The position numbers were made by a program, and so were the translations under genes. Of a stretch of 43,447 nt of DNA, positions 27,549 to 36,325 are shown one piece after another; position 1 is the stretch's first letter; each line of letters begins with the position of its first letter. Source of the stretch: an uncultured Lachnospiraceae bacterium (GTDB lineage Bacteria; Bacillota; Clostridia; Lachnospirales; Lachnospiraceae). The notes under the pieces were generated by a model that searched no databases, was not told the origin of the DNA, and saw only the letters and a program-made list of their open reading frames with translations. Where the stretch lies: assembly GCA_946631295.1 (NCBI GenBank), contig CAMOZY010000015.1:1-43447 (forward strand). Reading direction: 5' to 3'.

Positions 27549-29405
27549 ATGGATCAGGAAATGTTTTTAAGTCTTTATCGTCACTCAATAGCCCACGTTC
27601 TGGCTAAAGCGGTCATCGAGATCTATGGCAAGGAGAATGTACAGTATGCCATAGGGCCTCAGATCTCAGACGGCTGCTACTACGATTTCGTTCTTCCCCG
27701 TGCGGTCACAGAGGAAGATTACAGCGTGATCGAAGCAAAAATGAACGAGATCATCAAGAGAAAGGAAGACTGGAGAAGAGAAGAGATCTCCAAGACTGAC
27801 GCTCTTGATATGTTTAAGGATCAGAAATTCAAGACCGAGATCATCCAGGACCTTCCCGCTGATGAGAAGCTTACCGTTTACTACACCGGTGATGATTATG
27901 TGGATCTCTGCAGAGGACCTCATGTTGAGAACTCAAGAGAACTCATGGGCGTTGCATTCAAGGTAAGAAGTGCTTCAGCAGCATACTGGAGAGGCGACCA
28001 GAAGAGGGATGTAATGCAGAGGATCTATGTATATGCATTCCCTACCAAGGATGAACTCAAGGCTCATCTTAATATGATCAAGGAAGCTATGGAAAGAGAC
28101 CATAAAAAGCTCGGACCCAAGCTCGATCTGTTCATGTTCAGTGAATCCGCACCCGGAATGCCTTACTGGCTTCCCAGAGGATGGAGACTCTACAGGACTC
28201 TCATGGAATTTTGGAGAGAGATCCATGACAGACACGGATATCAGGAGATCAAGACTCCTATCATCAACAATAAGAAGCTCTGGCTCATAAGCGGACACTG
28301 GGCTCACTATGTAAATAACATGTTCATCGTTCCCGGAGTTCTCGGTAATGTCGATGCCAAGGCTCAGATTCCCCAGGACGACGGATCTGTTTCGGAAGTC
28401 ACTCTTAATCCCATTTACGATCAGGAAGATGACGATACGATGGCTGCAAAGCCCATGAGCTGCCCCAATGCGATGAATGCCTATAAGCGGACAATCCATT
28501 CTTACAAGGAGCTTCCCATCAGATATAACGAAGTGGGACTTGTACACCGTAAGGAAAAGTCAGGACAGATGAACGGTCTTTTCCGTGTTCAGGAATTCCG
28601 TCAGGATGATGACCATACATTCGTAATGGAGTCACAGATCGAGGATGAGATCGCTGATATCATGGAGATCGCAGATCAGATCTACTCCACCTTCGGTGTA
28701 ACCTACAGAGCTGAGCTTTCAACCAGACCCGAGGATTTCATGGGAGAGATCGAGACCTGGGACAGAGCTGAGGCAGCACTTAAGAAGATCCTCGATAAGA
28801 AATACGGCGAGGGCGGATATGAGATCAACGAAGGCGACGGAGCTTTCTACGGTCCCAAGATCGACCTTCAGATGAAGGATGCTCTCGGAAGAGAGTGGCA
28901 GTGCGGAACCATTCAGCTTGATTTCCAGCTTCCCCACAATTTCGGACTTACCTATCAGGATGCCGACGGTGCAATGAGCCAGCCTATTGTCATTCACAGG
29001 GCAATCTTCGGTTCGTTCGAAAGATTTATCGGAATCATAATCGAGAACTTCAAGGGTGCATTCCCCTTCTGGATCTCCCCTTATCAGGTTGCTCTTGTTC
29101 CCATCAAGCCTGAGCACAACGAGTTTACCAAGGCACTTCAGGACAAGCTTGAAAAGGCAGGAATCCGCGTAGAGGCAGATTATGCCGACAAGAACATGAA
29201 CGAAAAGATCAAGTTCTTCAAGACGATGAAGGATCCTTATATCGTTGTTGTCGGTGACAAGGAGATGGAATCCGGAACGCTGTCCATAACCGTAAGAGGT
29301 CAGAAGGAGCAGCTTCACGGAATCCCCGTTGACACATTTGTTGAAGCCTGCAGGAAGCTTAATGAGAGCAAAGCGCAGGAACTTGACGGACAGATAAATG
29401 GCTGA
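27549..29405 (+). CDS. thrS: Threonine--tRNA ligase lacking the TGS domain
   Basis: A 618-residue class II synthetase. It starts directly in the editing domain: H12 and H16 (HSIAH), C121 and H125 (CRGPH) match E. coli H73, H77, C182 and H186 at a constant offset of 61. The N-terminal TGS domain is thus absent while the editing site is kept. In the catalytic core the zinc ligands are C305 (MSCPN), H356 (DDDHTF) and H483 (VIHRA). The offset changes to 29 there, revealing an insertion of about 32 residues between the editing domain and C305. The C-terminal anticodon-binding domain is complete (PYQVALVPI to the end). It charges tRNA-Thr. The GAAAGGAG site precedes the ATG, so the short N-terminus is the true one. 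No T-box was found upstream. It overlaps the next gene by 8 bp. Confidence 0.93.
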   Translation: MDQEMFLSLYRHSIAHVLAKAVIEIYGKENVQYAIGPQISDGCYYDFVLPRAVTEEDYSVIEAKMNEIIKRKEDWRREEISKTDALDMFKDQKFKTEIIQDLPADEKLTVYYTGDDYVDLCRGPHVENSRELMGVAFKVRSASAAYWRGDQKRDVMQRIYVYAFPTKDELKAHLNMIKEAMERDHKKLGPKLDLFMFSESAPGMPYWLPRGWRLYRTLMEFWREIHDRHGYQEIKTPIINNKKLWLISGHWAHYVNNMFIVPGVLGNVDAKAQIPQDDGSVSEVTLNPIYDQEDDDTMAAKPMSCPNAMNAYKRTIHSYKELPIRYNEVGLVHRKEKSGQMNGLFRVQEFRQDDDHTFVMESQIEDEIADIMEIADQIYSTFGVTYRAELSTRPEDFMGEIETWDRAEAALKKILDKKYGEGGYEINEGDGAFYGPKIDLQMKDALGREWQCGTIQLDFQLPHNFGLTYQDADGAMSQPIVIHRAIFGSFERFIGIIIENFKGAFPFWISPYQVALVPIKPEHNEFTKALQDKLEKAGIRVEADYADKNMNEKIKFFKTMKDPYIVVVGDKEMESGTLSITVRGQKEQLHGIPVDTFVEACRKLNESKAQELDGQING

Positions 29406-31680
29406 AACCCTTGAATACAAAAGAGGACAAACAATAATTGAAGCAGGCAGCGCCATGACGTCCCTGGGTCTTGTGATCTCGGGACGCGTGGCTGCTGTTT
29501 ATCCCGGTGGTGCGATGATGCTCGAAAGAGGCGATGTCGTCGGAATCACCGAAGTAGTTAATGAAGTTCATTTTCTCGGATATAAGGCGGTGACAGAAAC
29601 TGCCGTTATACCTTATCCGTATTCAAATCTTGAAAACCTTGAGGAGCTCATGTCGCAGCACATGGATTTCGCAAGAGTATCATTATGTTCCATGTTCAAA
29701 CAGATCACAGGACTTCTCGGACAGTGTCAGATTTCCGAGATACATACTAATGATTTGTTCCGCAAGATCGGAAAAGATATTTCCTTCTACGGTGATATCT
29801 GCAGGAAGCTCCGCATCAAGGCAAAAGAGATCGAAGGCGTATCCCAGCTCGATACATATCTTATAGAGGAATCTTCCGATGCATGGCTTGCGGATTATTA
29901 TGCAGGATTGTGCAAGCTTTACCAGTCTGAGAACGGCAAGACTATTACAGCCGATATTCCGGTTACCATGGGAATGTTCAGAAAGGGAAGTCTTGACGCA
30001 AGAAAAGCATACCAGCTTCTTGATAACTATTATTCCTTCAGGCAGGAAATGGGAAATATCTATTTCAAACCTGAGGGTAATGATCTTTATGATATTCTTA
30101 CTGAAACCTTCTTCAGATTAAAACCCGGAAGTGACGATATACCTGAACTTCGTGCAGTGATAACCCGTGTAGGGGAATCATTCTTTGATGAGGCAGGTCT
30201 TGATGAGCCGGCATATCAGAAGAGACTGTCGGATTTTGATGAAAAGGCTGACAGACTGATGGAATCCGAAGCTGCTGTCACATCGGAGACTGAGGAGGAA
30301 ATAGACGTTCCTGACATTCTTACGGACTCTGTTGATAAGATAATAGATTTTACAGGAAGTACCTCGGAGGATGTTCTGAATTTCAAGGCTCACATAATGG
30401 ATCTCAGAAACGCAGAGGATCCCGAATCCATAGATGATGATATTTCGGATCTCAGAAAAGCAGTGACCAGGGAATTCTATGAGGTCTACAAGGCGGTCTT
30501 CTTCAGGTCGCTTCAGTTTAAGCCCCCTCTCCCTGTTCTGATGTTTTTGTATTTCGGATATGCGGACGAAGTGCTTGCCGGAAGAAAGTATACCGCATAC
30601 CTTGCAAATCTTGCACTTAAGCTTGAGGGCTTTTCAGGATCCGGGGTATATACATTTTATGACTGGCTGAAGGAAATCTTTTGCGGCAGAAAAGATCCGA
30701 GCCGTGATGATTTTGATACGGACTATACGGATATGATCCACAAGCTGAGGGTTCAGAATAAGATCGATGCCGTGGAAGAAAAGGACAGACTTTCCGACGG
30801 ATATGCAAGGGTATCATTTGAACTTGATAATTTCTTCAGATCCGCAGACAAGGTCACTTACGGACGTATCACAACATTCTGTCCTGTTTTTATGGAAAAG
30901 ACCTGTATAAAGGATCCTTCCGGAATGTTTGTTGACAGAGATGTCATACAGGAAGCACTGGATAAGATAAAAGCCGTTGACTATACGGTATTCTACAGGG
31001 AAAGCCTTGACCAGAAGCATCTGAACGTAATGGGTAAGGAAACCATTCATCTGGAATATCTCCCCGATTTTATTCTGATGCCGAACATGGGAACGAGAGC
31101 CGTGATGTGGCAGGAGATAGAGGGAAAGGTACGCAATTCCCCCTCACGTATGGCAATATCTGTTTTCCATGCGGAAGATATCCAGGGCACCATGATAAGA
31201 CTTGCAGGCGATTTCAGATGGGAAATGTGCAAGAGAGTACAGGGCGCGAGATGGAACGATGTGACTGAGCACTCACTTACCAGCGAGTATTTTGATTATG
31301 TCCAGTTTTACAGGAAGAACAGGGATCTAAGCCCCGAGATAAAGGAAAAGATCAGGTCGGCACTTCAGAGAGCGAAGAACAGCTACAAGGAAATGTTCAT
31401 AAGGGACTACATAGTCTGGATCCTTTATGAAGGAAATGCTTCTCCGAGGCTCAATCGTGTTGCAAGGCAGATCATATATAATTACTGTCCCTTTGACAGT
31501 GAGCGTTCCGCGAAAAACAGGACAAATCCCATTTATACGGAGCTGATAGACAGGGGAGAGATAAAGAGAGCTCAAAAGCTTCACAGGCTTGAACAGATGA
31601 TGAAGAAACTTAAGAATTCCGGTCAGGAAATACCCGAAACACTCAGGGATGAGATAGATTATATATCCGGAAATGTTTAA
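29398..31680 (+). CDS. Cyclic-nucleotide-binding-like domain protein with large unknown C-terminal region
   Basis: A 760-residue soluble protein. Residues 5-110 follow the Crp/cNMP-binding jelly-roll pattern (YKRGQTIIEAGSAMTSLGLV, SGRVAAVYPGG, MLERGDVVGITEV), but the phosphate-binding cassette (normally FGE...RAAT) is not recognisable, so it may not bind a cyclic nucleotide. Residues 115-290 are mostly helical, 290-350 acidic, and 360-760 form a large region I do not recognise, with blocks such as FHAEDIQGTMIRLAGDFRWEM and EHSLTSEYFDYVQFYRKNRD. No helix-turn-helix was seen, unlike Crp regulators. The start overlaps the last 8 bp of thrS, and a small gene plus MoxR, DUF58 and transglutaminase genes follow within 20 bp of one another. 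This suggests one operon and perhaps a scaffold or sensor role. Function unknown. Confidence 0.72.
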   Translation: MAETLEYKRGQTIIEAGSAMTSLGLVISGRVAAVYPGGAMMLERGDVVGITEVVNEVHFLGYKAVTETAVIPYPYSNLENLEELMSQHMDFARVSLCSMFKQITGLLGQCQISEIHTNDLFRKIGKDISFYGDICRKLRIKAKEIEGVSQLDTYLIEESSDAWLADYYAGLCKLYQSENGKTITADIPVTMGMFRKGSLDARKAYQLLDNYYSFRQEMGNIYFKPEGNDLYDILTETFFRLKPGSDDIPELRAVITRVGESFFDEAGLDEPAYQKRLSDFDEKADRLMESEAAVTSETEEEIDVPDILTDSVDKIIDFTGSTSEDVLNFKAHIMDLRNAEDPESIDDDISDLRKAVTREFYEVYKAVFFRSLQFKPPLPVLMFLYFGYADEVLAGRKYTAYLANLALKLEGFSGSGVYTFYDWLKEIFCGRKDPSRDDFDTDYTDMIHKLRVQNKIDAVEEKDRLSDGYARVSFELDNFFRSADKVTYGRITTFCPVFMEKTCIKDPSGMFVDRDVIQEALDKIKAVDYTVFYRESLDQKHLNVMGKETIHLEYLPDFILMPNMGTRAVMWQEIEGKVRNSPSRMAISVFHAEDIQGTMIRLAGDFRWEMCKRVQGARWNDVTEHSLTSEYFDYVQFYRKNRDLSPEIKEKIRSALQRAKNSYKEMFIRDYIVWILYEGNASPRLNRVARQIIYNYCPFDSERSAKNRTNPIYTELIDRGEIKRAQKLHRLEQMMKKLKNSGQEIPETLRDEIDYISGNV

Positions 31681-31698
31681 TATCTGGAGGATGATAGA

Positions 31699-31926
31699 AT
31701 GAATCCCATATCAATGATGCAGGCTGCGGGAAGGATCAAGATTTTCCAGGAGCAGCATCCCAAGGCAATTGCTTTTATACAGTCATTATCAGAGAATGAT
31801 ATAAGAGAGGGATCTGTGATCGAACTGAAGGTCACCACTCCCGAGGGCAAGACATCGGTCGCCAATATAAAACTTACGAGTGACGATATAGAAACCTTTA
31901 AAATACTTAAGAGCACAGGGGTTTGA
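31699..31926 (+). CDS. Small conserved-looking hypothetical protein (75 aa)
   Basis: A 75-residue protein with an amphipathic N-terminal helix (MMQAAGRIKIFQEQHPKAIA) and a C-terminal part predicted as beta strands (GSVIELKVTTPEGKTSVANI) and a short helix. I do not recognise a named family. It has a clear ribosome-binding site (CTGGAGG) and sits 18 bp after the cNMP-binding-like gene and 3 bp before the MoxR gene. It is therefore very likely translated as part of that operon. No membrane segment or signal peptide is seen. It might be an adaptor for one of its neighbours, which is inference from position only. Confidence 0.75.
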   Translation: MNPISMMQAAGRIKIFQEQHPKAIAFIQSLSENDIREGSVIELKVTTPEGKTSVANIKLTSDDIETFKILKSTGV

Positions 31927-31929
31927 TGA

Positions 31930-32853
31930 ATGAAAACAGATGATGTCATTAATGAGATTGAAAAGGTAGTCCGCGGAAAAAAGGGCGTCATCACCATGGT
32001 GGTGGCTACTCTTCTTGCGGGAGGACATGTTCTTCTTGAGGATATTCCGGGAGTCGGCAAGACCACACTTGCCGTTGCACTGTCCAAAGCACTCGGGCTT
32101 GAATTCTCCAGGGTTCAGTTTACTCCCGATGTTGTCCCCGGAGATCTTCTCGGATTCACATATTATGATCAGAAGACTGGACAGTTTATTTTCCGTGAGG
32201 GAAGTATTTACACCAATCTCTTTCTTGCAGACGAGATAAACAGAACTTCACCCAAGACCCAGTCCGCTCTTCTTGAGGTAATGGAGGAAAGACATGCGAC
32301 GGTGGAGGGAAATACACGTGAACTTCCAAAGCCGTTCTTTGTTATCGCAACTGAGAATCCGTACGGATCGAGCGGAACCCAGAAGCTCCCAGAATCCCAG
32401 CTCGACAGATTTATGACATGTCTGTCAATGGGATATCCGGATCACGGAAGCGAAGTGGAAGTGCTCATGAATGATGCACGTTCACGTATTGAAGATGTGC
32501 AGCCTGTATTTTCCGCAGATGAGCTCCTTCAGGTCCAGAAAGATATTGAGAATATGCATACGGACCAGGCTCTGTATGATTATATTGTTGCGCTTTCCGA
32601 AGCAACAAGAAATGATGAGAGATTTTCACTGGGACTTTCTCCCAGAGGAAGCATTGCACTTTATAAGGTGTCGAGAGCACTTGCATATATGTGTGAGCGC
32701 AATTACCTTACACCGGCAGATATCGGCGCAGCGTGGATGAGCGTTGCAGGACACAGGGTAAGACTTTCGCCCAGAGGAAGAGCTACGGGATTTTCAACAG
32801 GTGAGATCCTTACAGAGATCATCAGAACCGTCCCCATCCCCAAGATCAGTTAA
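31930..32853 (+). CDS. MoxR-family AAA+ ATPase
   Basis: A 307-residue AAA+ protein with Walker A GVGKTT at residues 41-46, Walker B around D101-E102 (FLADEINR), sensor 1 in FFVIATENPYG, and the MoxR-specific SPRG block near residue 238 (LSPRGSIALYK). The C-terminal lid is complete. MoxR ATPases act as chaperones for metal insertion or assembly, and are typically encoded with DUF58 and von Willebrand or transglutaminase proteins. Here the gene is 3 bp after the 75-aa gene and its stop codon directly abuts the start of the DUF58 gene, so translational coupling is likely. Substrate unknown. Confidence 0.93.
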   Translation: MKTDDVINEIEKVVRGKKGVITMVVATLLAGGHVLLEDIPGVGKTTLAVALSKALGLEFSRVQFTPDVVPGDLLGFTYYDQKTGQFIFREGSIYTNLFLADEINRTSPKTQSALLEVMEERHATVEGNTRELPKPFFVIATENPYGSSGTQKLPESQLDRFMTCLSMGYPDHGSEVEVLMNDARSRIEDVQPVFSADELLQVQKDIENMHTDQALYDYIVALSEATRNDERFSLGLSPRGSIALYKVSRALAYMCERNYLTPADIGAAWMSVAGHRVRLSPRGRATGFSTGEILTEIIRTVPIPKIS

Positions 32854-33858
32854 ATGGAACATTTCAAAAATCTGATATATATAGTTTCATATATCATCAT
32901 GGTGGCAGTGGTGCTGATCGTAGCGGTTTTCTACAGACAGCCCCTTGCCTCTGTTCTTTTTGTTTTTCTTCTCGTACTTCCCTTTATCTCGCTTGCATCC
33001 GGCAGATACGGATCGTCCAGGATCTCCATCACCGCTTCGGCTCCTGCAGGACAGGTTATGGAGGGAGATGAATTCAGGATAAGGCTGCATATTAAAAATA
33101 CATCCCCCGTCCCGCTTCTCAGGTGCACGCTCAAATACACATTCTGTAACCGGTACAGGGAAGATGATGATCATTATTCCATAACCCTTGCCGGGGAGAG
33201 CTTTGTTTCGGAGTCGTTCAATCTCTCATTCAGAACCTCCATGCCCGGAGATTTTTTATTTGATGCGGATACCATACTTATAAGTGATCCGCTTCATTTC
33301 CACACATTTACAAGAAAAGCAAATATCCATGTCTGTATCCCTGTCATGCCAATGCCGGTTGAGATCCCTGATATTGCACTGTCGCAGTATGAGGGTGAGC
33401 CTTTTGATGACATTATTTCCGAAAGCGGAGAACTTACACGTGATATAAAACAGCTGAGGGAATACAGAGCAGGAGACAGACTTAAGGATATTCACTGGAA
33501 AGCCTCAGCGGTCAAGGGAGAACTTGTCGTAAAAGAATACGAAAGAAGCGTTGACCTGATGTATCTGCTTCTTCCGGAGATAATAAAAGGCTCGGAAAGC
33601 ATTGTTCTCAGGAAATACTATTCACTGGGAAAGAAGATGATCGCGTCCGGCATGGGATTTCGGACTGCACTTTTCCATCCGGGCGACAGGACGTTTTCTT
33701 ATGTGAATGTCAGTGACGAAACGGGACTTGAAGAAAGTCTTTATGAGATCATGAGAGAGAAGTCATCCGAATCGGATGTATACGGAATTTATATGGATCA
33801 GAACCCGGGAAGCTACGGGGTGATAAGGATATGTCAGGACAGCATAATAAGCACCTGA
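32854..33858 (+). CDS. DUF58-domain protein
   Basis: A 334-residue protein with two N-terminal membrane helices (about residues 8-50) followed by a beta-rich domain, then the DUF58 core YRAGDRLKDIHWKASAVKGE and LVVKEYE (about residues 203-230). DUF58 proteins have a von Willebrand A-like region in the C-terminal half and nearly always accompany MoxR ATPases. Its ATG follows the MoxR stop without a gap, and the transglutaminase gene starts 28 bp before its stop. The family's biochemical role is not settled; a membrane-linked partner of MoxR is the accepted view. Confidence 0.9.
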   Translation: MEHFKNLIYIVSYIIMVAVVLIVAVFYRQPLASVLFVFLLVLPFISLASGRYGSSRISITASAPAGQVMEGDEFRIRLHIKNTSPVPLLRCTLKYTFCNRYREDDDHYSITLAGESFVSESFNLSFRTSMPGDFLFDADTILISDPLHFHTFTRKANIHVCIPVMPMPVEIPDIALSQYEGEPFDDIISESGELTRDIKQLREYRAGDRLKDIHWKASAVKGELVVKEYERSVDLMYLLLPEIIKGSESIVLRKYYSLGKKMIASGMGFRTALFHPGDRTFSYVNVSDETGLEESLYEIMREKSSESDVYGIYMDQNPGSYGVIRICQDSIIST

Positions 33859-36239
33859 AAACTGAAAAAATAAGATCTCTTCAGACAGATCCCCATCCCG
33901 GATTCATGGGGAAAAGGGAACTTCTGAAAAGAGAGAAGGAACTTGAAAGACGCGGAGTAGTCCAGGGTGATATCACCAGGGATAAGATGCCTCACAAGTA
34001 TATTGCCGTTCTGCTAAGAGGACTGCTGATATTCCTCGGAGCATACGGAACGGTATGGGGGCTTGCGGCTTCTTTTGAGCTTGCTTACGATCCTGCGAAG
34101 GTATTTTTCGGGATCCTGTTCCTTGCGATATTCTCTGCTTCGATCTATTACAACAGGCTGACGTTTTATGTCGGTTATATCGTGATGTTCATTTCGTTTT
34201 TTGTTTTCTCAGTGATGATGTACAGCTATATCAACTCCGGATTCCAGGCGTTTGTAAATGAACTGAACGAGCATTACGTGGATTATTTCTCACTTCCCGC
34301 ACTAAGAGTTTCGGATGAGATCATATCGGACAGGAGCCTTACGGTACCCATCACATGTATTTTTCTGGGATGGGTATACTGCATTATGCTGAATGTAACG
34401 ATCTCAAGTTACATGAATCCTGTACTTACCTTTCTTATAACATTCCTGCCTCTTCAGGCGGCATTCTATATCGATATCATCCCTCCATACATCTGCATGA
34501 CGATGCTGATCATGTGCTATGCCTCTGTGCTTGTTCTTTCAAGGGCCGGTTATTATGCACTGCCATACAGATATAAGAAATACGAAACCTTTTTCAGGAG
34601 AAGAAGAAAAAAGGGATCCGATGATTCCTACATCCTCTCTGCGGGCGGTATGCTCTCCGTATTTTCAATATCCCTTATCCTGTCACTTGTCTTCTTTGTG
34701 GTATCCGGTGCGATCTTCGGCGAAGCATATTCCACCAAATATGTATCCAACAGGCTGAAAAACAAAACCGATGATTATGTTGAGATAATCGTGATGAACG
34801 GTATCACGTCCATCTTCAACAGATACGATTCCACAGGAGGCCTTGCGCACGGAAGACTCGGCGGCATTGGTTCCGTTACGCCCGATTATGAGACTGATCT
34901 TGAAATCACATTTGTACCCGTTTCCACTGATGTCATCTACCTTCGTGCTTTTGTCGGAAATATCTATTCCGTCGACAGGTTTATGGAGGAAAGGGAACCT
35001 GAGTATGATGTATTGGAAGAGCCGTTCAATGAAGATCAGATAACACTGTCAATGGAGATAAACAACATAGATGCTGACAGCGATTATTATTATCTTCCGT
35101 ACCATTCTGTCGAGGCGACCGGTGATAAGGACGGAATATCGGAGATCACATATGTTCCGTATCTTGATCCTTCCCATATCACTCTGAGCGGTGACCAGAG
35201 TATGCATGAATATCTGGTTTATGCTTTCACCAATTATGTAAGTATCCCCGAGAGTCTGATCCCGGTTCTTGATGAGACCGTCAAGAAGGCGGACATGATA
35301 AACGGAGACAGGACTTCACAGGGAATGCTCTACAGCTGCAGCCAGCTTGCAAAATATTTTGAGGAGAATTACAGATATTCCCTCCAGCCGGGAATGACAC
35401 CGAGGGGAAGAGATGTAATAGAGTATTTCCTTTCTTCCCAGGACAGGGGATACTGCATGCATTATGCTTCCTCCGCAACGCTTCTGCTCAGATATATCGG
35501 TATCCCTGCAAGATACTGTGAAGGCTATGTCATCAAGCCTTCTGATCTTACGGAAGGTGAAATAGTAAGAGAAGACGAAGAGACCGGAGCCAAATACGTA
35601 AAGGTTGAGATAACAGATGCGAATGCCCATGCTTGGGTTGAGATCTATATACCGGATTACGGATGGATCCCTTATGAAATGACACCTCCTTCATTTGACG
35701 AAGAGGAAGCTATTCCTATGAACGGACTGATGGGGATACTCTCCGGACTGTTCAATGCCGCATCAAGAGATGAAGCGTCAGGTGCGGATGAAGACGGAAT
35801 GCAGGGCGGTGGCTTCGGCGCAGGCCAGGGCGTTTTTGAAGGAATCTATAACAGCCTTGAATTCCTGATAAGACCTGTGGGTTACTCCATAGCTGCAGTC
35901 ATTCTTATACTGCTGATGATACCCGTTATAAGAAAGGCTGCTCTGCTGCTTCATATATGCCTCATGAAAAAGAAGGGAAGATACGATGAAGCCCTTCTTT
36001 CAAGATACAGATCTTATACGGGTAAGCTCCTTAAAAAGAAGATTATCGCTTCGGCAAATGTCGACAGTATGGAGCTTGCGGAAGAAATATCCGGAAAACT
36101 TCCCGGTGCGGAAGCTGAGAGCGTTGCTGAAACTGTAAGAAAGGCAGCTTTTTCTTCCGACGGGATATCAGAGGAGGAATATCTGGCAGCGGTTTCGGGA
36201 ATGGACCGCATATTAAAGATAAAGCCTGTACAGTCTTAA
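33831..36239 (+). CDS. Membrane transglutaminase-like protein
   Basis: An 802-residue protein. After a basic cytoplasmic start (about residues 1-58), about six or seven membrane helices fill residues 60-310. An extracytoplasmic region follows with the transglutaminase core: catalytic C542 (GYCMHYASS) and H600 (NAHAWVEIYIPDYGWIPYE). The third catalytic position, usually Asp in a PFDPT block, reads Glu in YEMT here. Another membrane helix (about 684-702) and a cytoplasmic tail of 100 residues end the protein. This is the TgpA-like architecture encoded with MoxR and DUF58. The ATG lies inside the DUF58 gene in another frame and follows GATAAGGAT. It probably acts on surface proteins or peptides. 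Confidence 0.9.
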   Translation: MSGQHNKHLKTEKIRSLQTDPHPGFMGKRELLKREKELERRGVVQGDITRDKMPHKYIAVLLRGLLIFLGAYGTVWGLAASFELAYDPAKVFFGILFLAIFSASIYYNRLTFYVGYIVMFISFFVFSVMMYSYINSGFQAFVNELNEHYVDYFSLPALRVSDEIISDRSLTVPITCIFLGWVYCIMLNVTISSYMNPVLTFLITFLPLQAAFYIDIIPPYICMTMLIMCYASVLVLSRAGYYALPYRYKKYETFFRRRRKKGSDDSYILSAGGMLSVFSISLILSLVFFVVSGAIFGEAYSTKYVSNRLKNKTDDYVEIIVMNGITSIFNRYDSTGGLAHGRLGGIGSVTPDYETDLEITFVPVSTDVIYLRAFVGNIYSVDRFMEEREPEYDVLEEPFNEDQITLSMEINNIDADSDYYYLPYHSVEATGDKDGISEITYVPYLDPSHITLSGDQSMHEYLVYAFTNYVSIPESLIPVLDETVKKADMINGDRTSQGMLYSCSQLAKYFEENYRYSLQPGMTPRGRDVIEYFLSSQDRGYCMHYASSATLLLRYIGIPARYCEGYVIKPSDLTEGEIVREDEETGAKYVKVEITDANAHAWVEIYIPDYGWIPYEMTPPSFDEEEAIPMNGLMGILSGLFNAASRDEASGADEDGMQGGGFGAGQGVFEGIYNSLEFLIRPVGYSIAAVILILLMIPVIRKAALLLHICLMKKKGRYDEALLSRYRSYTGKLLKKKIIASANVDSMELAEEISGKLPGAEAESVAETVRKAAFSSDGISEEEYLAAVSGMDRILKIKPVQS

Positions 36240-36244
36240 ATTCC

Positions 36245-36287
36245 TTGCAAAAGAATGCGGAAACTGTATAATGGTAATATAGTTTCC
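36245..36287 (+). promoter_or_regulatory. Promoter and flanking inverted repeat of the glycerol cluster
   Basis: TTGCAA (36245-36250), a 16-bp spacer and perfect TATAAT (36267-36272) form a promoter. The 7-bp inverted repeat GGAAACT (36259-36265) and AGTTTCC (36281-36287) brackets the -10 box, an ideal place for a repressor. The cognate regulator is not in the window. Confidence 0.65.
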
Positions 36288-36325
36288 AAAGACCTGTTTC
36301 GGTTTTTACTGATCGGAGGGTGCAT

